From contig VGZC01000006.1 of assembly GCA_016872725.1 (NCBI GenBank), forward strand, positions 62,001 through 126,000: DNA of 64,000 bases. The letters are read 5' to 3'. Made by a program: the position numbers and the translations under genes. Below the pieces are notes generated by a model, which did no database searches, was not told the origin of the DNA, and worked only from the letters and a program-made list of their open reading frames with translations. This stretch comes from Planctomycetota bacterium (lineage in GTDB: Bacteria > Planctomycetota > Planctomycetia > Pirellulales > Pirellulaceae). Position 1 is the stretch's first letter, and every line of letters starts with the position of its first letter. Positions 1 through 8,743 of this stretch are shown here, one piece after another.

Positions 1-2
1 CC

Positions 3-1679
3 GCCGTATCGGGCCTGTTCCTCGTCGGTGTTCTTGTGGATGCCGCGGTGGGGTTCGTCGGAGCCGGCGCCGCCATCCGGATGGTCGCGTCCGCTTGGTT
101 GGGCGTTCTCGTCTTTCAAGGCGACACGGTCGGTCGCCGGATCGCTTTCCTGGCCGACCGCGGAATCGAACCGCGGCGTGTTTGGTCGAGTCGCATCGCC
201 GTTCCGTTCGTCATCCTCGGGCTCCTTGTGTGCGCCGCCTTGGCCGCCACGGTTCCTGGGACGTCATGGCTCCGCGAGACGCGATTCGCGTCCGTCCGGA
301 TGTTCGGATCGTTGATGGCGTTGGCCGAATTGGCCGCGTTTGTCGTCGGGCAATGGGCGGGGCAGTGCATTCCGAGCCCGGTCATTGCCCTGATCGCGGG
401 CCCGATTCTCGCGATGGCGGCGATCGGGTTCAGCGTCGCCGCCCAATTTTCGCTCGGCACCCCGTGGTGGCTCGCGGCGATCGTGTACCTCGCGCCGATC
501 CTCGCGACGCGGTGTCTCACACGCGGGTGGATGGACCGGCGCTTCGGCGCGTCGTACTGGGTTCAGCAATCCCTATTCGTTTCCGTATTCCTCATTCTTC
601 CCGTGATCCCTTTCTTGAATGCCGTCGTGCGCGAGCCCTCGATGGCGGGATCGATCGCGCGCGAGATCGAAGGCGTCGTACGCCAATTCGGATCGGAGGC
701 CGCGACGCGGCCCTCCGTGGAGCTCGTGTTGCGCAAGGGAGTGGCGACGGAGGATACGTCGGACGGATCGGCCACCGACGGTGCGATGACGATGAATGCC
801 GATCCCGTCGCCGCCGGCGTGACACGCCGGGACTCGTCGGCCGACTCGGCATCGGTCAACCGCGTCCACCCATTGCCTTCCGAGGATCCGATCGGCGCCG
901 AGCTCGCGCGGATCGCGGAACAACTGAAGTCGACGACGGGGCCGATCAACGCGGCGGGATACCGCGTGACGCGCTTTGTGTGGCACGTCGCCATCGTCTC
1001 GCGGGCCCATCTCGCGGCGAACGGCGGGCCGGTCGATGTGTCAGCCGCATCCGCGCGTCACTATGGCCAGTCGATCGCGTTGATGACCGAACTGGCCCAG
1101 CGGCTTCGGCTCAGCCCCCGCCTCGTCGAACAGGACTCGGCCGACCTGATCGAGATCCACTTGCTTTTCGAATTGCGGCTCAGCGGCGCCCGGGAACGCA
1201 TCGGCGCGGAGCAATACGCGTCATCCGTCGCCTTGCTGGCGGACACCGCCTCTCGGAACGCGGCCCGGCGGCGGGCCGTGGCCTTGAGCTGGCACGCGTT
1301 CCAATCCGTGCCGCCTCGCGCAAACGCGCCAACCGACTTGGGAGGCTATTCGATCGCCGCGGCGCCGGGCGGCGGGTTGACGCATGGCGTTCTACTGCGC
1401 CGCCGCGCGGGAATGGCGATCGCCGACTTGTGGGCCCTGCTCGGGGACGGGAGCGAGTCCGGATCGGTCGAACGGCGTCGCCGGATCAACGTGCTATGCG
1501 GAACCTACGATGTCGACGCGTTCGAACCGGAGCTCCGGGTGGGGAAGGACGCGGGCGGTCCCGACCCCGCAGTTGGATACCTCATCACACGGTGGGAGCA
1601 ACCCGGCGTCGCGCGGCATTGGTTCGGGAATTGGGAACGCGAGGCCGCCGAGCTCGGCGGCCATGCGGATTCCCCCTGA
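3..1679 (+). CDS. ABC-2-like multispanning membrane protein (5' partial)
   Basis: The frame is open to the left edge, so the N-terminus is missing. The visible N-terminal 200 residues hold about six hydrophobic segments, separated by a short loop with a twin Arg (GIEPRRVW) and a Trp-rich stretch (GTPWWLAAIVYLAP). The rest, about 350 residues, is soluble, with an Ala-rich helical region and a low-complexity linker around residue 260. The loop resembles those of planctomycete ABC-2-type permeases with a large C-terminal domain. The ATPase that such a permease would need is not visible and would lie upstream. The next gene starts 13 bp after this stop in the same direction, so the two are probably co-transcribed. 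Substrate unknown. Confident that it is a membrane protein, much less so that it belongs to an ABC transporter. Confidence 0.55.
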   Translation, partial: AVSGLFLVGVLVDAAVGFVGAGAAIRMVASAWLGVLVFQGDTVGRRIAFLADRGIEPRRVWSSRIAVPFVILGLLVCAALAATVPGTSWLRETRFASVRMFGSLMALAELAAFVVGQWAGQCIPSPVIALIAGPILAMAAIGFSVAAQFSLGTPWWLAAIVYLAPILATRCLTRGWMDRRFGASYWVQQSLFVSVFLILPVIPFLNAVVREPSMAGSIAREIEGVVRQFGSEAATRPSVELVLRKGVATEDTSDGSATDGAMTMNADPVAAGVTRRDSSADSASVNRVHPLPSEDPIGAELARIAEQLKSTTGPINAAGYRVTRFVWHVAIVSRAHLAANGGPVDVSAASARHYGQSIALMTELAQRLRLSPRLVEQDSADLIEIHLLFELRLSGARERIGAEQYASSVALLADTASRNAARRRAVALSWHAFQSVPPRANAPTDLGGYSIAAAPGGGLTHGVLLRRRAGMAIADLWALLGDGSESGSVERRRRINVLCGTYDVDAFEPELRVGKDAGGPDPAVGYLITRWEQPGVARHWFGNWEREAAELGGHADSP

Positions 1680-1692
1680 CGGAGCAAGCTCG

Positions 1693-3090
1693 ATGGCCTA
1701 CTCTCCAACACACGATCGCCGCGGCACGTGGGTGGTTCGAAGGCGACCGGTGATCGCGATCGTCGTCGCGATCGTGTTGTTTTCGACCGTCGCCATCGCG
1801 ATCATCGCGCGCGAACTGCTCACCGCGCGCCATGTGCGTTCGGAATTCGAATCGCTCCGCGCGGCGGGATACCCGGTTGACAACGCCTCGATGGCGGCGT
1901 GGTTTCGAAACCAGACGTCGTCGGAAGGCACCGCCCTATGGCATGAAGCCCTGTCGCTCGCGACGGGGTGCGGTGATGCGTATCCGTTGTTCGGCGAACT
2001 GCCTTTTGTCGGGACCGCGCCCGCGCCCGTGGTCCTCGAACCCGGTTCGCCGTGGCCCGAGGAACCCGCCGCGTCCGCGTTCCTCGCTTGGGCACGTCCG
2101 GCAATCGACAAAATCGAGAAGGCCGGCGCGGCGCCGGGACCGGTCTGGTGGCCTATTTCGTTTCAGGGATTCAACACGCTGCTGGAGCCCCTGCAGGAGT
2201 CGCGGAGCGTCGTCCGCCTGCTTCAGCTTGACGTGGAACACGCCCTGTACCATCGGGACGGCGCGCGGGCGATGCGAAGCCTCCACGCGATGCGCCGCGC
2301 GGCGGATGCGTTTGATTGGGGCGCCGCCCTGATCGGCGAGTTGGTCGAACTCGCCCGTCGACAGGTTCACCATGGGACGATCCAACGATCGCTTGCATGC
2401 GATGTGTGGACGGAATCGGACATCGACACCCTGTTGGAACAGTTGGGTCCGGCCCGTGACGCGCCGGCGGCGTGGCGCCGAGCCATGTCGGTGGAACGCG
2501 CCTTGGCTTGGGCGACGCTGTCGAGCCCGGACGGGGAAGCGGCCTACGGTCCGAGCGGGTCGGGAATACTGTTATTCATGCGGATTCCGTCGAGTCGCGC
2601 ATCGCTCCTTCATTGGCAGCGGCGGTTGATCGAGGTCGCCGACGGAGGACTCGCCCAGCTCGACATCCGGGCGAGCCGGATCGAGAGGGAGGCCTCCGAT
2701 ACGGCCCACTCCCCACTCGGGGTTGCCTTGCCGATTCCGCCGTGGGAGACCATGTTGTTGCCGGCCGTGAGTTCGATGGCGAGCGCCTTCGAGCGGGACG
2801 AGGAATCGAGGCGGCTCACGCGCGCCTCACTCGCGATCCACCGATTCCGATTGCGGATCGGCGACTGGCCCGCGTCGCTCGCCGAACTCCACGCGCACGG
2901 CTTATCGTCCGAGGACGTGTCGACGTTCCATCGAGGGCCATTCGGGTATTCCGTCGATGGCGGTGAGGCTCGGATCTGGACATACAATCCATCCAAGAAG
3001 GATGCCGTGCCGCTCGATTGTCCGGCGCTCGACGACAAAGAGTTCCACGGCGCGATTGTCGTGATCCGCAAGCGATCGGATCGGCCGTAG
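1693..3090 (+). CDS. Single-TM hypothetical protein co-transcribed with the membrane protein
   Basis: Encodes 465 residues. The frame is open further upstream, but the ATG at 1693 lies just after the previous stop and is preceded by a GGAGCAAG ribosome-binding stretch. A basic start (HDRRGTWVVRRR) leads into one membrane span at about residues 18-38; the rest should lie outside the cytoplasm. Near the C-terminus a segment reads FRLRIGDWPASLAEL, the pattern found in many planctomycete proteins of unknown function and in pseudopilin-like tails. It is followed by a short beta-rich end (GPFGYSVDGGEARIWTYNP). No catalytic motif is visible. The tight spacing suggests it works with the upstream membrane protein, perhaps as an accessory subunit. 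Function unknown. Confidence 0.6.
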   Translation: MAYSPTHDRRGTWVVRRRPVIAIVVAIVLFSTVAIAIIARELLTARHVRSEFESLRAAGYPVDNASMAAWFRNQTSSEGTALWHEALSLATGCGDAYPLFGELPFVGTAPAPVVLEPGSPWPEEPAASAFLAWARPAIDKIEKAGAAPGPVWWPISFQGFNTLLEPLQESRSVVRLLQLDVEHALYHRDGARAMRSLHAMRRAADAFDWGAALIGELVELARRQVHHGTIQRSLACDVWTESDIDTLLEQLGPARDAPAAWRRAMSVERALAWATLSSPDGEAAYGPSGSGILLFMRIPSSRASLLHWQRRLIEVADGGLAQLDIRASRIEREASDTAHSPLGVALPIPPWETMLLPAVSSMASAFERDEESRRLTRASLAIHRFRLRIGDWPASLAELHAHGLSSEDVSTFHRGPFGYSVDGGEARIWTYNPSKKDAVPLDCPALDDKEFHGAIVVIRKRSDRP

Positions 3091-3183
3091 TCGATGGCCG
3101 CCGAGCTTGGGCGTCTTGAGCGTGGGACCGCGCGGGTGGAGCGGGCACTTCGGACACGGTGATCCGATTTTCGGTCGGGGAGC

Positions 3184-3213
3184 TTGCGAGCGACCCGTGG
3201 GCCTGCCTATAGT
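3184..3213 (+). promoter_or_regulatory. Candidate sigma70-type promoter for the small cytochrome
   Basis: TTGCGA at 3184-3189 and TATAGT at 3208-3213 are separated by 18 bp, about 95 bp before the cytochrome start codon. The same TATAGT hexamer lies upstream of queA (10421-10426). Prediction from consensus only. Confidence 0.35.
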
Positions 3214-3306
3214 GGGCGCCGTCTTGGGGGCCTTTGTGCGTTCCCGTGTCGGGGGCGCGCGGTCCCAATCAACCCGTTTCCGTTGGTCCGAGGAGGCATT
3301 GACACC

Positions 3307-3723
3307 ATGAAGAAGCAGCTCCTAGTGGCGGTGACGCTTGTCGCCGTGTTCGTCGTCTCGATGGTGGCGAGCGCGCAGGTGAAGAAGGGAAAGACCCGCG
3401 CGGCGCTGACCAAACAGATCATGGGAGGAATCATGAGGCCGAACTGCGCGGCGCTCGGTGAGGGCCTCAAGACGGCTCCGGCCGACGACAAGGGATGGGC
3501 GGCGCTCGCGACCAACGCGGCCGTGTTGAACGAAGTCAGCTACATCGTGATGGACGACGGACGTTGCCCCGACGGCGATTGGGCGAACGCCGCCACGACA
3601 TTGCGGGAATGCAGCGCCGCCGTGCTCGCCAAGATCGAAGCCAAGGATCTTGAAGGCGCCTCGGCCGCGTTCAAGACGTTGACCGGCGCGTGCGCCGCAT
3701 GCCATAAGGCCCACAAGAAATAG
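3307..3723 (+). CDS. Small exported c-type cytochrome (cytochrome c'-like)
   Basis: Encodes 138 residues. A signal peptide (KKQLLVAVTLVAVFVVSMVASAQ) covers residues 2-24 and a single C-terminal heme-binding CAACH lies at residues 129-133, nine residues or fewer from the end. A C-terminal CxxCH after a helical body is the layout of class II (cytochrome c'/c556-like) proteins. The start is set by a GAGGAG ribosome-binding site eight bases upstream. Two Cys outside the heme motif (Cys near residue 40 and in DDGRCPDG) could pair. It probably carries electrons in the periplasm. A strong hairpin follows the gene, so it looks like a single-gene transcript; the next gene also has heme c but lies beyond that terminator. 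The redox partner cannot be told from the sequence. Confidence 0.75.
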   Translation: MKKQLLVAVTLVAVFVVSMVASAQVKKGKTRAALTKQIMGGIMRPNCAALGEGLKTAPADDKGWAALATNAAVLNEVSYIVMDDGRCPDGDWANAATTLRECSAAVLAKIEAKDLEGASAAFKTLTGACAACHKAHKK

Positions 3724-3767
3724 GGGCGTTCGCAACGGATTTCGTGACGCGATCCTGTCACATCAGC

Positions 3768-3818
3768 AAGACACGGCCCAGACGCGCCTCCCGCCCGAGG
3801 CGCGTTCTGGGCCGTCTT
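3768..3818 (+). terminator. Long hairpin after the cytochrome gene
   Basis: AAGACACGGCCCAGACGCGCCT (3768-3789) pairs almost perfectly with the segment 3798-3818 across an 8-base loop, with one bulge and one mismatch. It is followed by CCTTA rather than a true U-run. It closes the cytochrome transcript just before the repeat cluster. Confidence 0.5.
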
Positions 3819-3838
3819 CCTTATGTCGCACGGCAATG

Positions 3839-4005
3839 TCGCACGGCTCTCCGAGCCGTGTTGAACAACACGAAACGCTGCCAAGAAGAACACGGCTCGG
3901 AGTGCCGTGCGACAGAAGAACACGGCTCGGAGAGCCGTGCGACAGAAGAACACGGCTCGGAGAGCCGTGCGACAGAAGAACACGGCTCGGAGTGCCGTGC
4001 GACGA
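3839..4005 (+). repeat. Four tandem 30-bp palindromic units plus one inverted copy
   Basis: Four direct 30-bp units start at 3886, 3916, 3946 and 3976. Each contains CACGGCTCGGAG(A/T)GCCGTG, a 7-bp stem around CGGAG that is perfect in units 2 and 3 and has one mismatch in units 1 and 4. A further copy lies at 3839-3864 in the opposite orientation. The array has no spacers, so it is not CRISPR. It lies in the untranslated region before the giant heme lipoprotein, whose lipoprotein signal starts after it. The hairpin units resemble REP-type dispersed elements; whether copies occur elsewhere needs the whole genome. Confidence 0.85.
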
Positions 4006-4034
4006 TTGTGCCGTGCAACGTTGGGGACACACCT

Positions 4035-7000
4035 ATGCCCGAATCGCGTTTCCCGCGCCTTCCCCGGATTCCACCACGCCGCGCGCTCCGGGACGGCGTC
4101 CGACGGCCGACCCGATGGACGGCGTCCGGCCTCGCCGCCCTGATCGCGATCACCGTTTCGGGATGCGACCCGCTTCCCGCGCGCGGACAGGCGGATTCCG
4201 AACCCAAACAGGTCGATCGCGGGCCGCTCGAACCGGACGCCGAGCGACTCGCGCTCCGCGTGCCCGAGGGTTTTGAAGTCGAACGGGTGGCCGCCGAATC
4301 CGAGGGGATCGGAAAATTCATCACGACCTGTTTCGATGCGAAGGGCCGCCTTTGGACCATGACGGCGCTCGAATACCCGGTCGACGCCAACGAGAACCCC
4401 GAGGCGTCACGGCGGCTGTTTGAACGCGGCGGCCGGGACCAGGTGCTCATCATCGATCGTCCGTTTGATACCCCCCCGTCCGCTCCCCGTCCGTTCGTGA
4501 CCGGACTCGTCATGCCGCTCGGCATCCTCCCCTATCGCGACGGAGTTTTCGTGCAATACGGCCACGACATCCGCTGGTATCGCGATCGCGACGGCGACGG
4601 AACGGCCGAGTCGCACGAAGTGGTTCTGACGGGGTTCGGGACCGAGGACTCGCACCTCTTTCCCCATCAGTTCACTCGGGTTCCAGGCGACGCGATCCTG
4701 ACGGGGCAGGGTTTGTTCAACTATTCCAAGGTACGGCGGCCGGACGGGCGGCCATTCGCGGACGGCGCCGCCGAGGTCGTGTTCAACCAGTGCAAATTGG
4801 CGCGATTCGCGCCCGATGGTTCGCGATTCGAACTACTGACGGCGGGGCCCAACAACATTTGGGGCCTGACCCTCTCGCGGGAGGGCGAGACGTGGATTCA
4901 GGAGGCGAACGATATCGGTTATCCGATCATTCCGTTTGAACCGGGCGGGTACTACGCGACCGGTTCGAGCGAGCGTCTGCGAGCGTACCAGCCGCTGATG
5001 CCGGCTCCGCTCGCTCCGGCTCAAATGGGAGGCACGGGGCTGAGCGGGCTTGCGCTGGCCGACGACCGTGATGGATGGCCCGACCCCTGGGGCGCGGCCG
5101 GAACGCCGGACGGTGAACGCCGCGCGCGGTATTTCTATGTCGCCAATCCGATCACGAGCCGCATCCAGCGCATTCGCGCGGCGCCCTCGAACGGACGCTA
5201 TGTCTACGAAAAACTCCCCGACTTCCTCGTTTCGGAGGACGTGCGGTTTCGCCCGGTGGCGATCCAATTCGGTCCCGACGGATGCCTCTATGTCACCGAT
5301 TGGTACAACAAGGTCATCTCGCACAACGAGGTGCCTCGCGAACATCCGGAGCGTGACAAGATTCGGGGGCGCATCTGGCGGATCCGGCGGACCGATCAAC
5401 CGCGCCGAGTACCACCCGACTTGACGCGGTTGACCGACGAGGAACTCGAACGCCATCTCGGATCCCCCAACGCGCGTATCGCCGATCTCGCGTGGCAGGT
5501 AATCGCCGATCGACACAAGGCCGATCCACACAAGGCGGACCGGGCATGGGCGTTCGAGGCTTTGGCGTTGGACGCGTCGGTTCCGGCGGATCGGCGTCTG
5601 GGCGCGCTCTGGGCTTGGGAGGGGTTCGCGAGGGTGCCGGACCTCGTGCTGATGCGTTTGGCGCGGGACGCGAACGCTCAGGTGCGCCGCGAGGCGATAC
5701 GGATCGCGGGAGCCCAGCCGCGCGGGGAAGCCGAGTTCCTGGCGATCGCGGGCGACGCGGTCGACGATCCGTCGCCGCGCGTCCGCGCGGCGTTTGGCGA
5801 CGCGCTGCGCCGCGTTCCGATCGAGACCCTCGACGGTGCATCGCTCGTGCTGCGATTCTCGCGGCCTCCGCTCGCCGGCCCCCTCTGGGACGCGTACGAT
5901 CGCGAATTCGAACGGTATCTCGCCCGATGGGCGATGGAAACCCATCGCGGCGCGGTCGCCCGATTCCTCGAATCGCCGGCCGGCCGCGCATTCCCGCCCG
6001 AGCATCGCGCGCTGGCGACGCTCGCTCTCGAAGGACGCGACGCCGCCATCGGACTCGCCCGCGTGATCCCCGAACTCGCGAGGCGGCTGAACGTCGAGGA
6101 AATCCGAGTGCTCGCCGCGCATTTCGGAGACCCGGAGGTGGCCAAGGTCTTGGACGGCCTGCTGGCCGAGCCCGCGTCGCGGGCCGCGACATTGCGGACC
6201 CTCCTGTCGCTCCGCGCCGACCTGGATACCGGTCCGCTCGCCGGCCCCGTTGAAAGGGCCTCGCGCGCGCTGTGGTCGGGCTCGAACGACCCCGCCGACC
6301 GCGAACTCGTGATCCTCGCCTCCGCCGCATGGCGTCTGAAACGCCTCGATGCGGAGATCGCCTCGTTCGCGGAATCGCGCGACACGCCACTCGACGCGCG
6401 CCTGCTCGCACTGCGCGGCCTTCGTGAAATCGGATCGGATCAGGGCCCTATCCTCATGGCCCTGATCACGCGCGACGGAGAGCCGTCCGCCGTTCGAACG
6501 GCGGCCTTGAACGCGCTCGCCGAATCCGATTCCGAGACGTCCCGGGAAGCCATGATCGAGATCATGGCCGAGTTGCCGTTTGAGCTCCGCGGCGCGGCCA
6601 TCGATCGGCTCGCCACGCATCGGAACGGATGCCGGACGCTTTTGGCCGCGATGGATGCGGGCCTCGTCGACGGCGAGGATCTTTCGGCCTCCGTGCTCGA
6701 GAATCTGCGATCCTTGGTGCCGGGCGACGCGCGGATCGAATCGCTGTGGTCCGAGTTTTCCAGACACGCGCGGCCCGTGCTGCGATTGACGGGCAAGCAT
6801 GACGACGGCCTCGCCGCGCCGATCGCCCTCGAAGGGCCGTTCACGGTCGAAACGTGGATCCGACTCAAACCCGGCATCGACAATACGGACGGCATCCTGT
6901 GCCGGCCCGGCGTACTCGACATCAATTTCCACGACGCGACGCCCCGCGTCTGGATCACCGAAAACAACGACATCGCCATCGCCGACCGGCGGATCGCTCC

Positions 7001-7841
7001 GGATGCGTGGACCCATATCGCCGTGACGCGGGACGCTTCGGGCGTCTTTCGCATCTTCGTCAACGGTGAGCCGTCGGCGCGGAGTTCGCAGGCCAACGCA
7101 ATGCGGCTCACCGATCTGCGCATCGGCCGCACGATTCCGCCACGAGGCGGCACCGATGGCGAATTGGTGGAATACCGGATTTGGAACGTCGCGCGCAGCC
7201 CCGAGGCGATCCGCAACGACTTCGACCGAACCCTGGCGGAAGGTCACCGCCCCGAGGGGCTGGTGCATCTCTTCACCGGCAATGCATGGGGAGAACTCAC
7301 CGGAGCGGCACGCGTCGAATCGAGCGGTGACTCGCCCGAGCTGTTGAGCCCTTCGCGCGCGGCGGGTCAATCGGAGAAATTCGCCCGGTTCCGAGCGCTG
7401 GCCGAACAACCCGGCGATCCGGCCCGCGGCAAGGAGCTCTTTCGCACCCAGTGTTCGGTTTGCCACTCCTATCGCGGACAAGGCGGCTCGGTCGGACCGG
7501 TGCTCGACGGTATCGGCGTGCTCGGAACCGAATCGGTCCTCCGCAACGTGCTCACTCCGAACGCCGCCATGGAAGGCGGCTACCGCACGTTCCGCGTGGT
7601 GACGTTTGACGGCCGCATTGTCCAGGGCCTGCTCGTTGCCCAGGACGAGGAATCGGTCGTCGTGCGGCAGCCCAATACGTCTGACGTGCGGATCGCCAAG
7701 AATGCAATCGAACGCGCGGGATTCCTCAATCGATCGATCATGCCCGAGGGTCTACTCGAAGGACTCGAACGGCAACAGGTCAGCGACCTGTTCGCCTACC
7801 TTCGTTCCTTGGCCGAAACGCGACCCGCGCCCTCTCCGTGA
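4035..7841 (+). CDS. Giant propeller-HEAT-LamG-heme c lipoprotein (PVC-type dehydrogenase)
   Basis: Encodes 1268 residues. The chosen ATG (4035) lies about 30 codons before the lipobox ITVSGC, so it is an outer-surface or periplasmic lipoprotein; a longer start at 3744 would translate the hairpin repeats. Order of domains: a glucose/sorbosone-dehydrogenase-like beta-propeller (about residues 65-455, with Asp/Gly-rich calcium-type loops such as DRDGDGTAES); HEAT-like helical repeats (about 460-880); a LamG/concanavalin-like domain (about 920-1075, FTVETWIRLKPG and VNGEPSARS); and a C-terminal heme domain with CSVCH at about residue 1140 and the family tail MPEGLLEGL. This is the planctomycete/Verrucomicrobia membrane-bound dehydrogenase family, thought to oxidise sugars or related substrates and pass electrons to the heme. 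LamG insertion is less usual and suggests polysaccharide binding. The substrate is not deducible. Confidence 0.85.
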   Translation: MPESRFPRLPRIPPRRALRDGVRRPTRWTASGLAALIAITVSGCDPLPARGQADSEPKQVDRGPLEPDAERLALRVPEGFEVERVAAESEGIGKFITTCFDAKGRLWTMTALEYPVDANENPEASRRLFERGGRDQVLIIDRPFDTPPSAPRPFVTGLVMPLGILPYRDGVFVQYGHDIRWYRDRDGDGTAESHEVVLTGFGTEDSHLFPHQFTRVPGDAILTGQGLFNYSKVRRPDGRPFADGAAEVVFNQCKLARFAPDGSRFELLTAGPNNIWGLTLSREGETWIQEANDIGYPIIPFEPGGYYATGSSERLRAYQPLMPAPLAPAQMGGTGLSGLALADDRDGWPDPWGAAGTPDGERRARYFYVANPITSRIQRIRAAPSNGRYVYEKLPDFLVSEDVRFRPVAIQFGPDGCLYVTDWYNKVISHNEVPREHPERDKIRGRIWRIRRTDQPRRVPPDLTRLTDEELERHLGSPNARIADLAWQVIADRHKADPHKADRAWAFEALALDASVPADRRLGALWAWEGFARVPDLVLMRLARDANAQVRREAIRIAGAQPRGEAEFLAIAGDAVDDPSPRVRAAFGDALRRVPIETLDGASLVLRFSRPPLAGPLWDAYDREFERYLARWAMETHRGAVARFLESPAGRAFPPEHRALATLALEGRDAAIGLARVIPELARRLNVEEIRVLAAHFGDPEVAKVLDGLLAEPASRAATLRTLLSLRADLDTGPLAGPVERASRALWSGSNDPADRELVILASAAWRLKRLDAEIASFAESRDTPLDARLLALRGLREIGSDQGPILMALITRDGEPSAVRTAALNALAESDSETSREAMIEIMAELPFELRGAAIDRLATHRNGCRTLLAAMDAGLVDGEDLSASVLENLRSLVPGDARIESLWSEFSRHARPVLRLTGKHDDGLAAPIALEGPFTVETWIRLKPGIDNTDGILCRPGVLDINFHDATPRVWITENNDIAIADRRIAPDAWTHIAVTRDASGVFRIFVNGEPSARSSQANAMRLTDLRIGRTIPPRGGTDGELVEYRIWNVARSPEAIRNDFDRTLAEGHRPEGLVHLFTGNAWGELTGAARVESSGDSPELLSPSRAAGQSEKFARFRALAEQPGDPARGKELFRTQCSVCHSYRGQGGSVGPVLDGIGVLGTESVLRNVLTPNAAMEGGYRTFRVVTFDGRIVQGLLVAQDEESVVVRQPNTSDVRIAKNAIERAGFLNRSIMPEGLLEGLERQQVSDLFAYLRSLAETRPAPSP

Positions 7842-7961
7842 GGACGCGCGCGAACCTCGCACCGAATCGCCTTCATCGCGCGTCAATCCGAGCCGCCGTT
7901 TCTCGAGTTCTCGGCAGGGCGAGTCGAGCGACACGGACAACCGGCCACCGGCACGACCATT

Positions 7962-8016
7962 CGAAAGAAAAACGGCGATCCAGGGGTGTGTCCGTACACC
8001 CCGGATCGGATCGCCG
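7962..8016 (-). terminator. Intrinsic terminator of mraZ
   Basis: On the minus strand a stem of CGGCGATCC and ACACCCC pairing (plus-strand 7973-8016, loop GTCCGT) is followed by TTTTTCTTTC (7962-7972). Hairpin plus U-run in that orientation fits Rho-independent termination of mraZ and shows that mraZ is not followed by a cell-division operon. Confidence 0.6.
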
Positions 8017-8026
8017 TTGGAACCTC

Positions 8027-8053
8027 CGGGCCCTCTTGGAAGAGAAGGGCCCG
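8027..8053. terminator. Second hairpin between the convergent genes
   Basis: CGGGCCCT and AGGGCCCG form a perfect 8-bp stem around an 11-base loop. There is no U-run on either side, so it is a weaker terminator candidate that could serve either strand. Confidence 0.3.
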
Positions 8054-8210
8054 AGCCGGTTCCGTTCGCCGCCGAGATCTCCCTACCTCGGCTCGTTCGA
8101 GCATCACGGCCGCACCCGTGGCCAAAGTGCGCCGTGACCGTGCCTCGAGCGAACAACGGACGGACGGTCGATGTTGTTGGGTTTGTCGTTGGGATCGATG
8201 ATGCCGCGAA

Positions 8211-8678
8211 CTATGTGGTCCGAGTCGAACTCCTTTGCGAAAACGCGCGTTCGGCGATTTCGTCATATCGGCCTTGCTGGGCTTTCACATAAGTGTCCCA
8301 TCGCTCGCGGTTCCACAACTCCAAATGGTCCCGGACCCCAACGAGGACGAGTTCCTTTTCGAGTCCCGCGAATTGCGCCAGTTCCTGAGGTATCCGTACT
8401 CGGCCTTGGCGGTCGGCTTCGACCCGCTGCGCTTGCGAATAGAACAGCCGGCTGAACGCGCGCACCTCGAGCCCGTTTGGGGAATCGGAGTTCAGGCGAG
8501 CCGCCATTTCCGTAAACGAAACCTCGGGGTAGAGGGCGACCGATCCGTCCGTGCCCGGCGCCAGGTAGAGGACCGGCGTTTGGTCCTCCGAAGGGCCGAG
8601 CACCTCGCGAATCGGCTTGGGAAGCGACATCCGCTGCTTTTCATCGAGCGATCGGAGATAGGTCCCCGTCAGCAGCAT
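8211..8678 (-). CDS. mraZ: Transcriptional regulator MraZ
   Basis: Encodes 155 residues with the two AbrB-like halves of MraZ. The first is LLTGTYLRSLDEKQRMSLP, the second VEADRQGRVRIPQELAQFAG, followed by LVLVGVRDHLELWNRERW. The start at 8678 follows a GAGGTGGAG ribosome-binding site, and the family normally begins at MLLTG. MraZ binds TGGG direct repeats upstream of its own gene, and five such boxes lie here between 8682 and 8725. In most bacteria mraZ opens the dcw cluster (rsmH, ftsL, ftsI, mur genes). Here it stands alone: its terminator follows at once and the downstream neighbour is convergent. Planctomycetes lack FtsZ, so this copy probably regulates itself and perhaps distant targets. 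Confidence 0.93.
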   Translation of the reverse strand: MLLTGTYLRSLDEKQRMSLPKPIREVLGPSEDQTPVLYLAPGTDGSVALYPEVSFTEMAARLNSDSPNGLEVRAFSRLFYSQAQRVEADRQGRVRIPQELAQFAGLEKELVLVGVRDHLELWNRERWDTYVKAQQGRYDEIAERAFSQRSSTRTT

Positions 8679-8681
8679 CAC

Positions 8682-8725
8682 TCCACCTCGCCCCACTGCC
8701 TCCCACTTTCGCCCCAAGATACCCA
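8682..8725 (-). promoter_or_regulatory. MraZ operator: five TGGG/TGGA boxes at about 10-bp spacing
   Basis: On the minus strand TGGG occurs at 8725, 8716, 8705 and 8695, and TGGA at 8685 (first base of each). Spacings are 9, 11, 10 and 10 bp, one helical turn. Known MraZ sites in E. coli are TGGGN direct repeats spaced by 5 nt. The boxes run from the -10 element almost to the start codon, so binding would block both transcription and the leader. Confidence 0.65.
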
Positions 8726-8743
8726 CGACCGTCCGCGCGTCAA
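8716..8743 (-). promoter_or_regulatory. mraZ promoter
   Basis: On the minus strand TTGACG (8743-8738) and TATCTT (8721-8716) are separated by 16 bp. The first TGGG box lies inside the spacer next to the -10 and the second overlaps the -10, which fits autorepression by MraZ. Confidence 0.5.

Larger units (their letters stand above)
7842..8210. other. Convergent intergenic region with two hairpins
   Basis: 369 bp between the heme lipoprotein (plus strand) and mraZ (minus strand). It holds two stable hairpins, described separately, and no convincing gene. Confidence 0.7.

Noticed and set aside
3886-4005. CRISPR-like repeats
   Set aside because: Units abut with no spacers, and each is a palindrome; no cas genes.
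3744-4034. Longer N-terminus for the heme lipoprotein
   Set aside because: It would translate the hairpin repeats and push the lipobox over 120 residues in.
4833-7481. Minus-strand open frame (882 codons) under the heme lipoprotein
   Set aside because: No recognisable domain; antisense of a complete family member.
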